Positions 40,731 to 49,771 are shown, counted from the stretch's first letter. The stretch: DNA of 64,000 bases from an uncultured Blautia sp. (GCA_900549015.1 URMH01000007.1:1-64000); one strand, 5' to 3'. Notes: generated by a model from the sequence alone, not told the origin. Program-made: numbers and translations.

Positions 40731-41669
40731 ATGAAAAAAACAGCAGGCATTTTTCTGGTGATTCTTTTCAGTCTTGTTTTTTGTGTTTCTGTATGGGCTG
40801 ACGGAGATAAAGGACAGACAGTAGATTACGTGACAGATTACTATATGATTGTGGAATCCAGAAACGGGGGCATCGATATTTATGCAAATGCAGACGAAGC
40901 CGGAGGAAAACTGAATAACGAAAAGATTCCAAATGGAACAGCGCTTCACATTAAAGGGGAGAAGAAAGATACCACAGGAAAAGAGTGGGGGCTTACAGAG
41001 TACCATAAACTGAAAGGATTTGTACTTTTCGACGATTTAAAACCGGTCACTCTTACAGAAGCCGTAAAATCGGAGCTGGGTGTGCTGGGAGCAGAGGAGA
41101 CAGATGAAGACCTCGTGATCGGAGCGAAGGCGGGAAGTGTGAAAATGTATACAGGACCGGGAGAAAAATTCCCGGAAATATCTTCTTCGGAAATTTTAAA
41201 CGGAGAGACGGTTCATATTTCCATGAAGGCAGAGACAGAAGACGGAAATCTCTGGGGAAAAGTAACGGGAAGAGAGAAAGAAGGCTGGATCAATATTTCT
41301 GAGGCAGGAGAGCGCCAGGGAACTGGAAAAGGATCAGAGAGAGCCATAGATAAAAAAGCACCGGTGCTGACAGAAGTGCCGAAGGCAACAGAGACACCGG
41401 CGCCGACAGAAGCGCCGAAGGCAACAGAGACACCAGCGCCGACAGAAGCACCGAAGGCAACAGAGACACCAGTGCTGACAGAGGCGCCGGCACCAACAGA
41501 AACGCCGAAGGCGACAGAGGCGCCGACACCAACAGAAACACCGGCAGAAACAGCCTCTTCGAAGAATGTAGATGCCGTTTCCGGATTATTTATGAATCCC
41601 ATTTTATGGGCGGCGGCAGCCCTGATTCTGCTTGTGCTTATTTTTCTGTATTTTCTGAAATTAAAATAA
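40731..41669 (+). CDS. Exported SH3-like protein with Pro-Thr repeats and C-terminal membrane anchor
   Basis: A 312-residue protein with a signal peptide (1-22), two bacterial-SH3-like modules ('YMIVESRNGGIDIYANADE...' about 36-105; 'LVIGAKAGSVKMYTGPGEKF...' about 125-195), then a wall-spanning linker of 12-residue repeats (T-E-A-P-K-A-T-E-T-P-A-P). A C-terminal helix ('MNPILWAAAALILLVLIFLY') with a short Lys tail serves as anchor. There is no LPXTG. SH3b modules usually bind peptidoglycan, so this looks like a membrane-tethered wall-binding protein; the partner is unknown. It is a single-gene unit with its own promoter and terminator. Confidence 0.75.
   Translation: MKKTAGIFLVILFSLVFCVSVWADGDKGQTVDYVTDYYMIVESRNGGIDIYANADEAGGKLNNEKIPNGTALHIKGEKKDTTGKEWGLTEYHKLKGFVLFDDLKPVTLTEAVKSELGVLGAEETDEDLVIGAKAGSVKMYTGPGEKFPEISSSEILNGETVHISMKAETEDGNLWGKVTGREKEGWINISEAGERQGTGKGSERAIDKKAPVLTEVPKATETPAPTEAPKATETPAPTEAPKATETPVLTEAPAPTETPKATEAPTPTETPAETASSKNVDAVSGLFMNPILWAAAALILLVLIFLYFLKLK
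41378..41560 (+). repeat. 36-bp tandem repeats encoding the Pro-Thr linker
   Basis: About five units of 36 bp, the first three nearly identical, encode T-E-A-P-K-A-T-E-T-P-A-P. Such arrays change length by slippage and so vary the linker. Confidence 0.75.
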
Positions 41670-41680
41670 ATAAAACAAAG

Positions 41681-41722
41681 ACTCCCGGGTGCTGAGATAA
41701 CAGAGCGCCCGGGAGTTTTTTT
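41681..41722 (+). terminator. Terminator after the SH3-like gene
   Basis: ACTCCCGGG (41681-41689) pairs with CCCGGGAGT (41708-41716), with a long loop, followed by a T run. Confidence 0.85.
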
Positions 41723-41725
41723 CAA

Positions 41726-41756
41726 TATAAAAAGACTGCAGTGCAGCCTTTTTATA
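41726..41756. terminator. Bidirectional palindromic terminator before fucU
   Basis: TATAAAAAG-A-CTGCAG and its near-perfect mirror CTGCAG-C-CTTTTTATA overlap as a palindrome. The A and T tracts make it usable from the minus strand to end fucU transcripts. Confidence 0.7.
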
Positions 41757-41795
41757 AATGAATATGTGTAAAATGAAAATAGGAAATGCCGTTTG

Positions 41796-42239
41796 TCAGT
41801 CGTTGATAACAACGCCTTTCTGCAACATGATGTTTGCGTAGAGCGCTTTTTCTCCTGTGGAGATGATACAGTAAGATGTTTTTGCTTCATCATAAAATGC
41901 GAAACGCTCAATATTGCCTACTGCAGCGGCGCCGCGCTCATCATGCTTTGCAATGATTTCTTTATATGTATCCCAGATTGGAGTTTCTACAGTGTCTCCC
42001 GGCATAACTTCCATAAGATTTACCGGGTGTTCCACATATGTATCCAGAGGGAAAACTTTTAAGATCGCATCGAGAAGTTCAGGAACGCCATGTCCGTCGC
42101 AGCGGATCGTGATCGCATTTTTTCCCATAGATTCTACAGGAAAGTTTCCGTCTGCAATTACAAGACGGTCGCTGTGTCCCATTTCGCATAAAACCTTTAA
42201 TAATTCAGGTGATAAAATTTCAGGAATACCTTTTAACAT
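41796..42239 (-). CDS. fucU: L-fucose mutarotase (FucU/RbsD family)
   Basis: 147 residues, standard length. FucU interconverts alpha- and beta-L-fucose so that the isomerase gets its preferred anomer. Motifs are 'ILSPELLKVLCEMGHSDRLV' with the catalytic His, 'ADGNFPVESMG' and 'RFAFYDEAKTSYCIISTGE'. FucU-like residues 'SPELLKVL' and 'FAFYDEA' favour FucU over RbsD. The ATG has AAAGGAG 7 nt upstream. It is convergent with the SH3-like gene and physically separated from fucI. Confidence 0.9.
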   Translation of the reverse strand: MLKGIPEILSPELLKVLCEMGHSDRLVIADGNFPVESMGKNAITIRCDGHGVPELLDAILKVFPLDTYVEHPVNLMEVMPGDTVETPIWDTYKEIIAKHDERGAAAVGNIERFAFYDEAKTSYCIISTGEKALYANIMLQKGVVIND

Positions 42240-42378
42240 AATATGACTCCTTTCAGGTCGCTTTTCTTTGCATCCGGATTGTCAGAAAATCCAGACGTTC
42301 TTTTCTATAGAGTATCTTTAAACAGGAAGAAAGACAAGGTAATATTTTCCGGGAAAAGATGAAAAATTTACGTTTCTC

Positions 42379-42540
42379 TTATAAATACTGACTGAATTCC
42401 ACTTTTTCCTTATTTGGTCCTTCAATCGTAAAATATTTAACTCCGTTTTCCCGGAATGGAAGAAAATGAATTTCGCCTTCCATGTTTTCTGTGGGAATTC
42501 CAAGATGCTGAATGCCGCTTAAATAGTCTGAAATATTCAT
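42379..42540 (-). pseudogene. 53-residue relic of a VOC (glyoxalase-fold) gene, in-frame internal deletion
   Basis: The frame starts 'MNISDYLSGIQHLGIPTENM' (the start of a VOC domain) and passes straight into 'EIHFLPFRENGVKYFTIEGP' and 'NKEKVEFSQYL', which is the very end of the same family. About 75 residues between the two parts are absent, yet the reading frame and a strong ribosome binding site (GGAGAGGGGAG) are intact. It could therefore be translated as a microprotein. It lies upstream of fucU on the same strand. The deletion pattern is like that of the GyrI-like relic at 9765. Confidence 0.7.
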
Positions 42541-42618
42541 AAAATATTTCTCCCCTCTCCTATAGTGTGTGAACCGTAATTATGAATGAGTTTCTGATTG
42601 ATAGAATACCACGAATGA

Positions 42619-42647
42619 TTGTAAAATTCTACAAAATATGATAGGAT
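42619..42647 (+). promoter_or_regulatory. Probable promoter of the sugar-sensing trio
   Basis: TTGTAA (42619-42624), 17-nt spacer, TAGGAT (42642-42647). The -35 box is part of an imperfect palindrome TTGTAAAATTCTACAA (42619-42634) that could be an operator. Confidence 0.4.
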
Positions 42648-42690
42648 AAAACATAATAAACGAAGAACTGACGGGGGTAGGAAAAGGGAG

Positions 42691-44310
42691 ATGTATCGCA
42701 TATTACTGGTAGATGATGAAATTCTGGTACGTGACGCAATCAGGGAAAATATTGACTGGAAGGGAATGGACTGCGAGCTTGTAGGAGACTGTGAAAACGG
42801 GCAGCAGGCAGCTGCTTTTGTACAGGAGCATGAGGTAGATATTGTACTTACAGATATATGTATGCCGTATATGGACGGAATGGAACTGAGTCATTTCCTC
42901 CATGACAATTATCCGGATATTGTAATTGTGATTTTCAGTGGTTTCGGTGAATTTGAATACGCAAAAAAAGCAATTCAGTATAACGTAAGTGAATATATGT
43001 TAAAGCCTGTTACTGCAATGGAGCTTCGCAAGGTTATAGAGAGCATGAAGGAACAGGTGGACGCAAAAAGAAGAGAAAAGGCAAAACTTGAAAATCTCAC
43101 AAAAACCTCCCAGGATTACAGAAAAAATGCCATTGTAATCCGTTCCAAGGCAGTGGAATCTCTTGTACATCTTACGAGAGATGTGGAACAAAGTCTGAGA
43201 GAGCTTGCAGATATGGGTATCGTTCTTGATTCTCCCAATTATCGAGTTGCTGTTTTTGATATGGATTTATATGCAGATATGGAATACATAGATATGGAAA
43301 AACGGCAGGAGAGTGCGCTTATGGCATTTGTTCTGTTTAATGTCAGTGATGAGATTGTTACAAGAGAAAATGCAGGAATTGCGTATCAGGAAGGAAACAG
43401 TCGGGTATGTATTCTTTTTACAGGAAACAGAACCGGAGAATTTGCGCGTAAAATAAGAGATATATGCAAAGAGATTCAGAGTAAAGTAAAAGAAGTGATT
43501 GGAATCGAGACGTCTATAGGAATCGGAAGCTGGGTAAGAGATCCAAGAGAACTCTGTATGTCGTATGCCCTTGCGCAGAAAGGGATTCTGTGCCGGTATC
43601 TTCTGGGAGGGAATCTTCTTATGGATATGGAGGAAGAAAAGACAGACAAGGAGCTTTTTATCCAGGAAGAAATACGGGAATTTGCAGAAGCGGTACGTTC
43701 CGGGAAAAAAGAAGAGATGGACGATTCTCTCAATAAGATGGAGGAAAAGATTAAAGGAGCCCTTGTGGACAAAAGCCGTGCATGTATTTATCTGCAGCAG
43801 ATTATAAGAGCTGCCGGAAATGTATGTGAAAGTATTACTTCCGATACAGAAAATATTATGCGGCAGAGAGAAGAGCTTCTTCAGAAGGTTACAGAACAGA
43901 AGAGCTTTCAGCAGGCTATGGCGCTTGTGAGAAAATATGCAGATTACATATATGAACAGCTTTGCTGTATGAACAGTTCCAGTGGAAAGAGACAGGCGTC
44001 TATGGCAATGGAATATATCAGAAGAAATTATATGGACGCAGATTTAAGCCTCAACAGCATATGCTCTTATCTCAATATCAGTACAAGCCATTTCAGCACG
44101 ATTTTTAAAGAGGTGACAGGAGAGACTTTTATTGAGGTTCTGACTCGGGTTCGCATGGAAAAGGCAAGAGAACTGTTGGAAAATACAACGCTAAAAAATT
44201 ATGAGATTGCGGAAAAAGTAGGATTTTCAGACCCTCATTATTTTGGAATCTCCTTTAAAAAGATGACAGGAAAAACACCTACGGAATACGCAAGGGAGAA
44301 ACGAAAATGA
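42691..44310 (+). CDS. YesN-type response regulator (receiver plus AraC DNA-binding)
   Basis: A 539-residue regulator. The receiver domain has acidic pair D8/D9, phospho-acceptor D55 in 'DIVLTDICMPYMDGME', and the switch Lys in 'EYMLKPV'. A middle domain (about 130-430) carries GGDEF-like 'IGIETSIGIGSWVRDPRELC' sequence. The C-terminal AraC double helix-turn-helix has 'LSLNSICSYLNISTSHFSTI' and 'YEIAEKVGFSDPHYFGISF'. It overlaps the kinase gene by 4 nt. Such regulators typically switch on an adjacent sugar ABC transporter, here the operon beginning at 47277. Confidence 0.92.
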   Translation: MYRILLVDDEILVRDAIRENIDWKGMDCELVGDCENGQQAAAFVQEHEVDIVLTDICMPYMDGMELSHFLHDNYPDIVIVIFSGFGEFEYAKKAIQYNVSEYMLKPVTAMELRKVIESMKEQVDAKRREKAKLENLTKTSQDYRKNAIVIRSKAVESLVHLTRDVEQSLRELADMGIVLDSPNYRVAVFDMDLYADMEYIDMEKRQESALMAFVLFNVSDEIVTRENAGIAYQEGNSRVCILFTGNRTGEFARKIRDICKEIQSKVKEVIGIETSIGIGSWVRDPRELCMSYALAQKGILCRYLLGGNLLMDMEEEKTDKELFIQEEIREFAEAVRSGKKEEMDDSLNKMEEKIKGALVDKSRACIYLQQIIRAAGNVCESITSDTENIMRQREELLQKVTEQKSFQQAMALVRKYADYIYEQLCCMNSSSGKRQASMAMEYIRRNYMDADLSLNSICSYLNISTSHFSTIFKEVTGETFIEVLTRVRMEKARELLENTTLKNYEIAEKVGFSDPHYFGISFKKMTGKTPTEYAREKRK

Positions 44311-46094
44311 AGGAATCCAGGATAGGGCTTTGCCTTTCCAGACATTTTAAAAGCATACAGAGTACAATTTTTACAGCAGTTGCCATTCTGGTGCTCTCAG
44401 CAGTATTGATTGTAACGGCAGTATCGGTGCAGTATACAGATTCTGCGATTTTTGAAAATTCAGTTCTTTATACACAGACCATTACAAAACAGATAAATCA
44501 GAATATCGATTCTTATATTACGTACATGGACAACATTGTATCTGTAATCTCAGGAAGCGAAGACGCCCAATATTATCTTTTCAGGGGAAATCCTGATGGA
44601 GGACATGAAAAACGTCTTCTGGAGCAGTTCAGGATTATTTTAAAAGGAAGGTCGGATATTCGAAATATCGGACTTGTGTGCGATGGAGGAAATTCGCTTT
44701 TTAATACAGGGTATTCGTCACAAAATCCGGATCTTGATCTTTCTACACAGGAGTGGTACAAAAAAGCAGTGGAAAGTAAGGGAAAGTCGATTCTCACTTC
44801 GTCTCATGTACAGCATGTGATCGAGGGAGAACGTCCCTGGGTCATCACCATGAGCAGGGGGATTTCCAATCTTGTGGGAAGCCGCGCTTCAAAAGGAGCG
44901 GTATTTATAGACCTGAATTACAGCGCGATCAGTGAGCTGTGCGACCAGAACAGCATCGGGGACAAGGGCTATGTTTTTATTGTAGATCAGGACGGAAATA
45001 TTGTGTATCACCCTCAGCAGCAGCAGCTTTATAATGAGCTGCAGACAGAAAACATTGAAGCTGTCATGAATGCGAAAACAGACACAGTGACAGTGGGAGA
45101 GGGGGAGCATGAGAAAATATATACGATTTCCCGCTCTGATAAAACGGGCTGGACAGTAGTAGGGTGTATGAACGTGGCGGAATTATTAAAGAGCAGCAGA
45201 CAGGCGCAGCGGATTTATGTGATCTGCGCGGCAGGGCTTATTATTTTGTCTCTGATTCTTTCCAGGGTGCTGGCGCGAAATATTACATATCCTATTCAGC
45301 GTCTCCGGGATTCTATGAAAAAAGTGCAGACAGGAGAATTTCCGACAACAGATATTGAGGTTTCCTCGGAAAATGAAATAGGAAGCCTTACGAAATCTTT
45401 TAATGTGATGACGCACAGGATTGCGGAGCTTATGGAGCAGAACATTCACGAGCAGGAGGAAAAAAGGAAAAGTGAGCTGAAAGCTCTTCAATCTCAGATA
45501 AATCCGCATTTTCTTTATAATACACTGGATTCTATCATCTGGATGGCAGAGGGGAAGAAAAATGAGGAGGTTGTACTTATGACAGCCTCCCTTGCAAGAC
45601 TTTTGAGACAGAGCATCAGTAACGCAGATGAGCTTGTATCTGTAGGACAGGAGGCTGAATATGCAAGAAGCTATCTCACGATCCAGAAAATGCGCTATAA
45701 AGACAAGCTGGAGTTTCAGATCGATATATCCCCGGCTATTTCCGGAGTGAAGATTATCAAGCTGGTTCTTCAGCCTATCATTGAAAACGCTATTTATCAT
45801 GGACTGAAATATAAGGAAAGTAAAGGATTTCTGATAGTGCGCGGCTATCTGGAAGGAAAAAAAGCGGTTCTCGAGGTGGAGGATAACGGAGTGGGAATGG
45901 ACGAAGAAACGCTTTCCCATATTTTTGAAAAACATAAGGTAAATTATCATTCCAACGGAGTGGGCGTTTATAATGTGCAGAAACGTCTGAAGCTATATTA
46001 TGGAGAGGAATACGGAATTGTGTATAAGAGCAGAAAAAATGAAGGCACCAGAGCAGTAATTACCATTCCTATGGAAACAGGAGGAAAATTGTGA
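44307..46094 (+). CDS. YesM-type sensor histidine kinase
   Basis: 595 residues: TM1 (about 20-42), a double-Cache-like extracytoplasmic domain (about 50-290), TM2 (about 297-315), HAMP (about 316-370), then the His_kinase domain with phospho-His 401 in 'LQSQINPHFLYNTLDSIIWM'. The ATPase has 'PIIENAIYHGLKY', 'VEDNGVGMDEE' and a C-terminal 'GVGVYNVQKRLKLYYG'. It forms a trio with the upstream regulator and downstream binding protein through 4-nt overlaps at both junctions. The binding protein probably presents the sugar to its sensor domain. Confidence 0.92.
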   Translation: MKESRIGLCLSRHFKSIQSTIFTAVAILVLSAVLIVTAVSVQYTDSAIFENSVLYTQTITKQINQNIDSYITYMDNIVSVISGSEDAQYYLFRGNPDGGHEKRLLEQFRIILKGRSDIRNIGLVCDGGNSLFNTGYSSQNPDLDLSTQEWYKKAVESKGKSILTSSHVQHVIEGERPWVITMSRGISNLVGSRASKGAVFIDLNYSAISELCDQNSIGDKGYVFIVDQDGNIVYHPQQQQLYNELQTENIEAVMNAKTDTVTVGEGEHEKIYTISRSDKTGWTVVGCMNVAELLKSSRQAQRIYVICAAGLIILSLILSRVLARNITYPIQRLRDSMKKVQTGEFPTTDIEVSSENEIGSLTKSFNVMTHRIAELMEQNIHEQEEKRKSELKALQSQINPHFLYNTLDSIIWMAEGKKNEEVVLMTASLARLLRQSISNADELVSVGQEAEYARSYLTIQKMRYKDKLEFQIDISPAISGVKIIKLVLQPIIENAIYHGLKYKESKGFLIVRGYLEGKKAVLEVEDNGVGMDEETLSHIFEKHKVNYHSNGVGVYNVQKRLKLYYGEEYGIVYKSRKNEGTRAVITIPMETGGKL

Positions 46095-47104
46095 AAAAAT
46101 ACGGGAAATGGATTACGGCAGGCGTGATTGTCCTTCTTATTTATATCGGGATTTCTGCCGGATATTATCAGCAGCAGCAGAAAAAAAATAAGGAGTGGAA
46201 CCTGATTTATATCCCCAAAACAGAAGATGGTACAAATGATTTCTGGACCTCTCTTATTTCAGGAACACAGATGGCGGCAAAAGAATACGGGGCAAAGATC
46301 AGGATTATAGCGCCGGATCGCGAACAGGACGTAAAGAAGCAGGAGGAGCTGCTGGAAAAGGCGGTAAAGGAAATACCGGACGCAATTTTATTTTCTCCGT
46401 CCAGTTATTCTTCTCAGAAGTGCAAAAAAGCCTTAAAGGAAGCCAGGGAGCAGGGAACGGCAATTACGTTTGTGGATTCTTATACAGAATCAGGAGAACA
46501 GGATCTTATGATTTCCACAGATAACCTGGACGCGGGAAAAAAGCTTGGAGAGTATGCAGCCACGCTTCTGGAAGCGGAGGGAAAGGTGGCGATCGTAAGC
46601 CATGTGCAGGGAGTTTCTACTGCGATGGAAAGAGAAAAAGGGTTCCGGGAGGGCCTTGGAGGACTGGAAAAAAATGTAGTTGAAGTTGTATACTGTAATT
46701 CGCTTTACGAGCGCTCGTACGAACTGACAAAAGAGCTTTTAAGAAAATATCCGGATCTTCAGATGATCGCGGGGATGAATGAGTATTCCTCCGTGGGAGC
46801 TGCCAGAGCCGTAAAGGAGATGGGAGTTCAGGACAGAGTAAAGGTTGTGGGAATTGACAGCTCTCAGGAAGCGATTCAGCTTATGGAGCAGGGTATTTTT
46901 CAGTGCTTTGTGGTACAGAAAGCTTTTAAGATGGGGTATATGAGCGTTCGGGAAACCCTTCGCTACCTGGAAGGAGAGGAAGTAAGTCCCTTTCTCGATT
47001 CCGGCTGTCAGATCGTCACACCGGAGAATATGTATGACAGAGAGGTGGAAAAGCTGCTTTTTCCTTTTAAATCGCAGAGTCCCTCTTTACAAAAAAATCA
47101 GTAA
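46091..47104 (+). CDS. Membrane-anchored periplasmic-binding-protein-like co-sensor
   Basis: 337 residues: an N-terminal hydrophobic helix ('WITAGVIVLLIYIGISAGYY') with no lipobox or clear cleavage site, then a type I sugar-binding fold ('FWTSLISGTQMAAKEYGAKI', 'AITFVDSYTESGEQDLMIST', 'VVGIDSSQEAIQLMEQGIFQ'). It overlaps the kinase gene by 4 nt and is separated from the ABC operon by a terminator. It therefore belongs with the sensor rather than the transporter. I infer a tethered co-receptor that binds the sugar and signals to the YesM-like kinase. Confidence 0.85.
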   Translation: MKKYGKWITAGVIVLLIYIGISAGYYQQQQKKNKEWNLIYIPKTEDGTNDFWTSLISGTQMAAKEYGAKIRIIAPDREQDVKKQEELLEKAVKEIPDAILFSPSSYSSQKCKKALKEAREQGTAITFVDSYTESGEQDLMISTDNLDAGKKLGEYAATLLEAEGKVAIVSHVQGVSTAMEREKGFREGLGGLEKNVVEVVYCNSLYERSYELTKELLRKYPDLQMIAGMNEYSSVGAARAVKEMGVQDRVKVVGIDSSQEAIQLMEQGIFQCFVVQKAFKMGYMSVRETLRYLEGEEVSPFLDSGCQIVTPENMYDREVEKLLFPFKSQSPSLQKNQ

Positions 47105-47115
47105 AAAATAAGAAA

Positions 47116-47160
47116 AAGGTTAAAAATTTATGGTATCGTAAATTTTTAACCTTTTTTTAT
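47116..47160 (+). terminator. Terminator of the sensing trio
   Basis: A perfect 15-bp stem, AAGGTTAAAAATTTA (47116-47130) / TAAATTTTTAACCTT (47139-47153), with an 8-nt loop and a T-rich tail. Confidence 0.9.
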
Positions 47161-47171
47161 AAGATATTCCA

Positions 47172-47200
47172 TTAAAATTTTAAGAAACAGGTTCTATAAT
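47172..47200 (+). promoter_or_regulatory. Promoter of the sugar ABC importer operon
   Basis: TTAAAA (47172-47177), 17-nt spacer, TATAAT (47195-47200). The weak -35 fits activation by the upstream YesN-type regulator. The 76-nt leader includes short GC-rich self-complementary segments around 47220-47245. Confidence 0.5.
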
Positions 47201-47276
47201 ATTTACAGTTGGCAGGCAGACCGCGTTTGCGGTGAGAAGGCCGTGACCAAATAAGGGAAAGAATGGAGGGAGAATT

Positions 47277-48770
47277 GTGGGAGAAGTTATCTTAACCATG
47301 AAAGGCATAGACAAGTCGTTCCCCGGTGTACACGCACTTGACCATGTAGACCTTGAAATCAGAAAAGGCGAAGTTCATGCCCTGATGGGAGAGAACGGAG
47401 CAGGTAAGTCCACACTGATGAAGGTACTGACAGGTATTTACAGCAAGGATTCCGGAACCATTACCTACGAGGGAAAGGAAGTAACATTTTCCAACCCGAG
47501 AGAAGCTCAGGATGCAGGTATCGTGATTGTGCACCAGGAGCTTAACATGATGAACCATCTGACAGTGGCGCAGAACATTTTCATCGGACGTGAGATGATG
47601 AGCGGAAAACTCATCAACGATAAAAAGATGAATGAGGAAGCGAAGAAACTGTTTGCACAGTTAAACATCGACATCGACCCGACTGAGAAGATGGGAAATC
47701 TTACCGTAGGAAAACAGCAGATGTGTGAAATTGCAAAAGCGATTTCCCATGATGCAAAGGTAATTATTTTTGACGAACCGTCAGCAGCGCTTACAGAGAC
47801 GGAGATCGAAGAGCTTTTCAAGATCATTCGGGACCTCCGTGAAAAGCAGCTTGGAATCGTATACATATCACACCGAATGGATGAGATCAAAGTCATTACA
47901 GACCGTGTAACCGTCATGAGAGACGGAGGATATGTAGGAACTCTGATCACAAAAGAATCCACAAAGGACGACATCATCAACATGATGGTAGGCCGTGTAA
48001 TTTATGAGGATCCGAAGACAGAGAGCACTGTAGCACCGGATGCACCTGTAGTGCTGAAGGTAGAGCATTTAAATGCAGGAAGAATGGTGCGCGATGTAAG
48101 CTTCGAGCTTCATAAAGGAGAGATCCTTGGATTTTCCGGACTGATGGGAGCAGGAAGAACAGAGACAGCGAGAGCACTGTTCGGAGCAGACCCGAAGGAA
48201 AGCGGAGATATTTATATCAACGGAGAAAAAGTGGATATTAAAAACCCGATGGACGCAGTAAAATGCGGAATCGGATATCTTTCTGAAGACCGTAAGAGAT
48301 ACGGAATCGTTGTAGGAAAGAGCGTGGCAGAGAACACCACTATGGCAACAATGGGCGAATTTACAAAGGGAATCTTCATTAATAAGAAGAAAGAAAAAGA
48401 AATCGCTCAGCAGTATGTAGAATCCTTAAAGACAAAGACTCCGAATGTAGACCAGTTAGTGGTAAACCTGTCAGGAGGAAACCAGCAGAAAGTCGTTATT
48501 GCAAAATGGCTTGTAAGGAACTGTGACATACTGATCTTCGATGAGCCTACCCGAGGAATCGACGTAGGAGCAAAGAGTGAGATTTATCACTTAATGAATG
48601 AACTGGTAGCAGCAGGAAAGTCGATTATCATGATTTCCTCTGAGATGACAGAAATTTTAAGAATGAGTGACCGTATCGTGGTAATGTGCGAGGGTAAGAA
48701 GACAGGAGAAATCGACATCTCCGAGGCAACCCAGGAGAACATTATGCATGCGGCAACCCTTAGAAATTAG
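47277..48770 (+). CDS. Sugar ABC transporter ATPase, copy 1 (MglA/RbsA type)
   Basis: A 497-residue double ATPase of the CUT2 sugar-importer class. The first nucleotide-binding domain has Walker A 'ALMGENGAGKSTLMKVLTGI', signature 'LTVGKQQMCEIAKA' and Walker B 'VIIFDEPSAALTETEIEEL'. The second domain has 'GFSGLMGAGRTETARALFG', signature 'LSGGNQQKVVIAKWL' and 'ILIFDEPTRGIDVGAKSEI'. The degenerate second Walker A is normal for CUT2. It starts at GTG 47277 with GGAGGGAGA upstream. Its sequence is the same, residue for residue, as the gene at 49804. It is followed by permease 1 after 11 nt. Confidence 0.95.
   Translation: MGEVILTMKGIDKSFPGVHALDHVDLEIRKGEVHALMGENGAGKSTLMKVLTGIYSKDSGTITYEGKEVTFSNPREAQDAGIVIVHQELNMMNHLTVAQNIFIGREMMSGKLINDKKMNEEAKKLFAQLNIDIDPTEKMGNLTVGKQQMCEIAKAISHDAKVIIFDEPSAALTETEIEELFKIIRDLREKQLGIVYISHRMDEIKVITDRVTVMRDGGYVGTLITKESTKDDIINMMVGRVIYEDPKTESTVAPDAPVVLKVEHLNAGRMVRDVSFELHKGEILGFSGLMGAGRTETARALFGADPKESGDIYINGEKVDIKNPMDAVKCGIGYLSEDRKRYGIVVGKSVAENTTMATMGEFTKGIFINKKKEKEIAQQYVESLKTKTPNVDQLVVNLSGGNQQKVVIAKWLVRNCDILIFDEPTRGIDVGAKSEIYHLMNELVAAGKSIIMISSEMTEILRMSDRIVVMCEGKKTGEIDISEATQENIMHAATLRN
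47298..48706 (+). repeat. 1409-bp direct repeat, copy 1 (second copy 49825-51233)
   Basis: The segments 47298-48706 and 49825-51233 read identically base for base by eye, with an offset of 2527 bp. Divergence begins abruptly at both ends while still inside the coding sequence. Homologous recombination between them would delete permease 1 and one ATPase. Confidence 0.85.
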
Positions 48771-48781
48771 GAGGAACGGAA

Positions 48782-49771
48782 ATGGAGAAATTTAAAAACA
48801 GTCCATTTGTGAAAAAAGTTGGATTTAACCGAATTGTTTTATGCGGTGTACTTCTTCTGATGTACATTGTATTCGCAGTCATCAGCCCTACATTCCTTAG
48901 CTATTCCCGTATTTTAAGTGCACTTAACTATGCGTACTTCCTGGGATTTTTAGCACTGGGTGTTACTTTTGTAATTGCAACCGGCGGAATTGACTTTTCT
49001 ATTGGACCGGTTATGTTCTGTGCAGCTTTAGTAGGCGGACGTCTTCTTACAAAAGATGGTGTACCGGTTGCAGTAGCACTTCTTGTATGTATCGCAGTTG
49101 GTCTTGTATTTGGTATCCTGAATGGATTTTTAGTAGCGTATATGGGACTTCCGTCCTTTATCTCTTCTATGGCTCTTATGATGCTTGCAAAAGGTGTTGG
49201 TTCTGTATTTACAGCAACACAGTCTGTAAGCTGGCCACAGGCAGCAGATGAAAACGGACTTGGTTGGTATCGTAACCTGATTCGTATGGAAATCGGCGGT
49301 GCAGATATTCCTACAGGTCTGATTATTCTTCTGATTGTTGCAGTAATCTGCGCGATCATTTTGAATAACACAAAAATCGGACGTTATATCCTCTGCCTTG
49401 GAAGCAACAAAGAGGCGGTTCGGCTTTCTGGTGTAAACGTAAAGAAATGGGAAATGATCGCATATGTGATCTGTGGTACTCTTGCAGGATTTGCAGCTAT
49501 CGCATATGTAGGTGCTTATACAACTGTACAGCCTGGTCTTGGTGATACCTTTAACAATGATGCAATTGCAAGTTGTGTAATGGGTGGAACTTCCATGGCA
49601 GGTGGTGTAGCTTCCATAGGAGGAAGTATTATCGGTGTTATGATTATTTCTCTTCTTCAGGAAGGTATCCTGGCAATGGGCTTCCAGAAAGATTATCAGT
49701 ATGTAATTACCGGTATTATCGTAATTCTGGCTGTATACGCCGATGTACGAAGCAAAAAGAGAAAGAACTAA
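48782..49771 (+). CDS. Sugar ABC transporter permease 1 (MglC/RbsC type)
   Basis: A 329-residue CUT2 permease with about 8-10 helices. 'TFVIATGGIDFSIGPVMFCA' and the coupling segment 'GRYILCLGSNKEAVRLSGVN' (the EAA-like loop that docks the ATPase) are diagnostic, as is 'VMGGTSMAGGVASIGGSIIG'. Compared with permease 2 it is clearly related but diverged (roughly half of residues differ by eye). It contains an unusual extracytoplasmic stretch 'SVSWPQAADENGLGWYRNL'. It lies between the two identical ATPase genes. Confidence 0.93.
   Translation: MEKFKNSPFVKKVGFNRIVLCGVLLLMYIVFAVISPTFLSYSRILSALNYAYFLGFLALGVTFVIATGGIDFSIGPVMFCAALVGGRLLTKDGVPVAVALLVCIAVGLVFGILNGFLVAYMGLPSFISSMALMMLAKGVGSVFTATQSVSWPQAADENGLGWYRNLIRMEIGGADIPTGLIILLIVAVICAIILNNTKIGRYILCLGSNKEAVRLSGVNVKKWEMIAYVICGTLAGFAAIAYVGAYTTVQPGLGDTFNNDAIASCVMGGTSMAGGVASIGGSIIGVMIISLLQEGILAMGFQKDYQYVITGIIVILAVYADVRSKKRKN

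Noticed and set aside
41213..41911. A 232-codon open frame on the minus strand across the Pro-Thr repeat gene
   Set aside because: Its long Ser/Val/Ala repeat is just the antisense of the 36-bp repeats in the real gene at 40731, and it has no sensible start or domain.
47171..47276. A T-box or other leader RNA upstream of the ABC importer
   Set aside because: The leader is short (about 75 nt), with no T-box sequence and no terminator/antiterminator pair.
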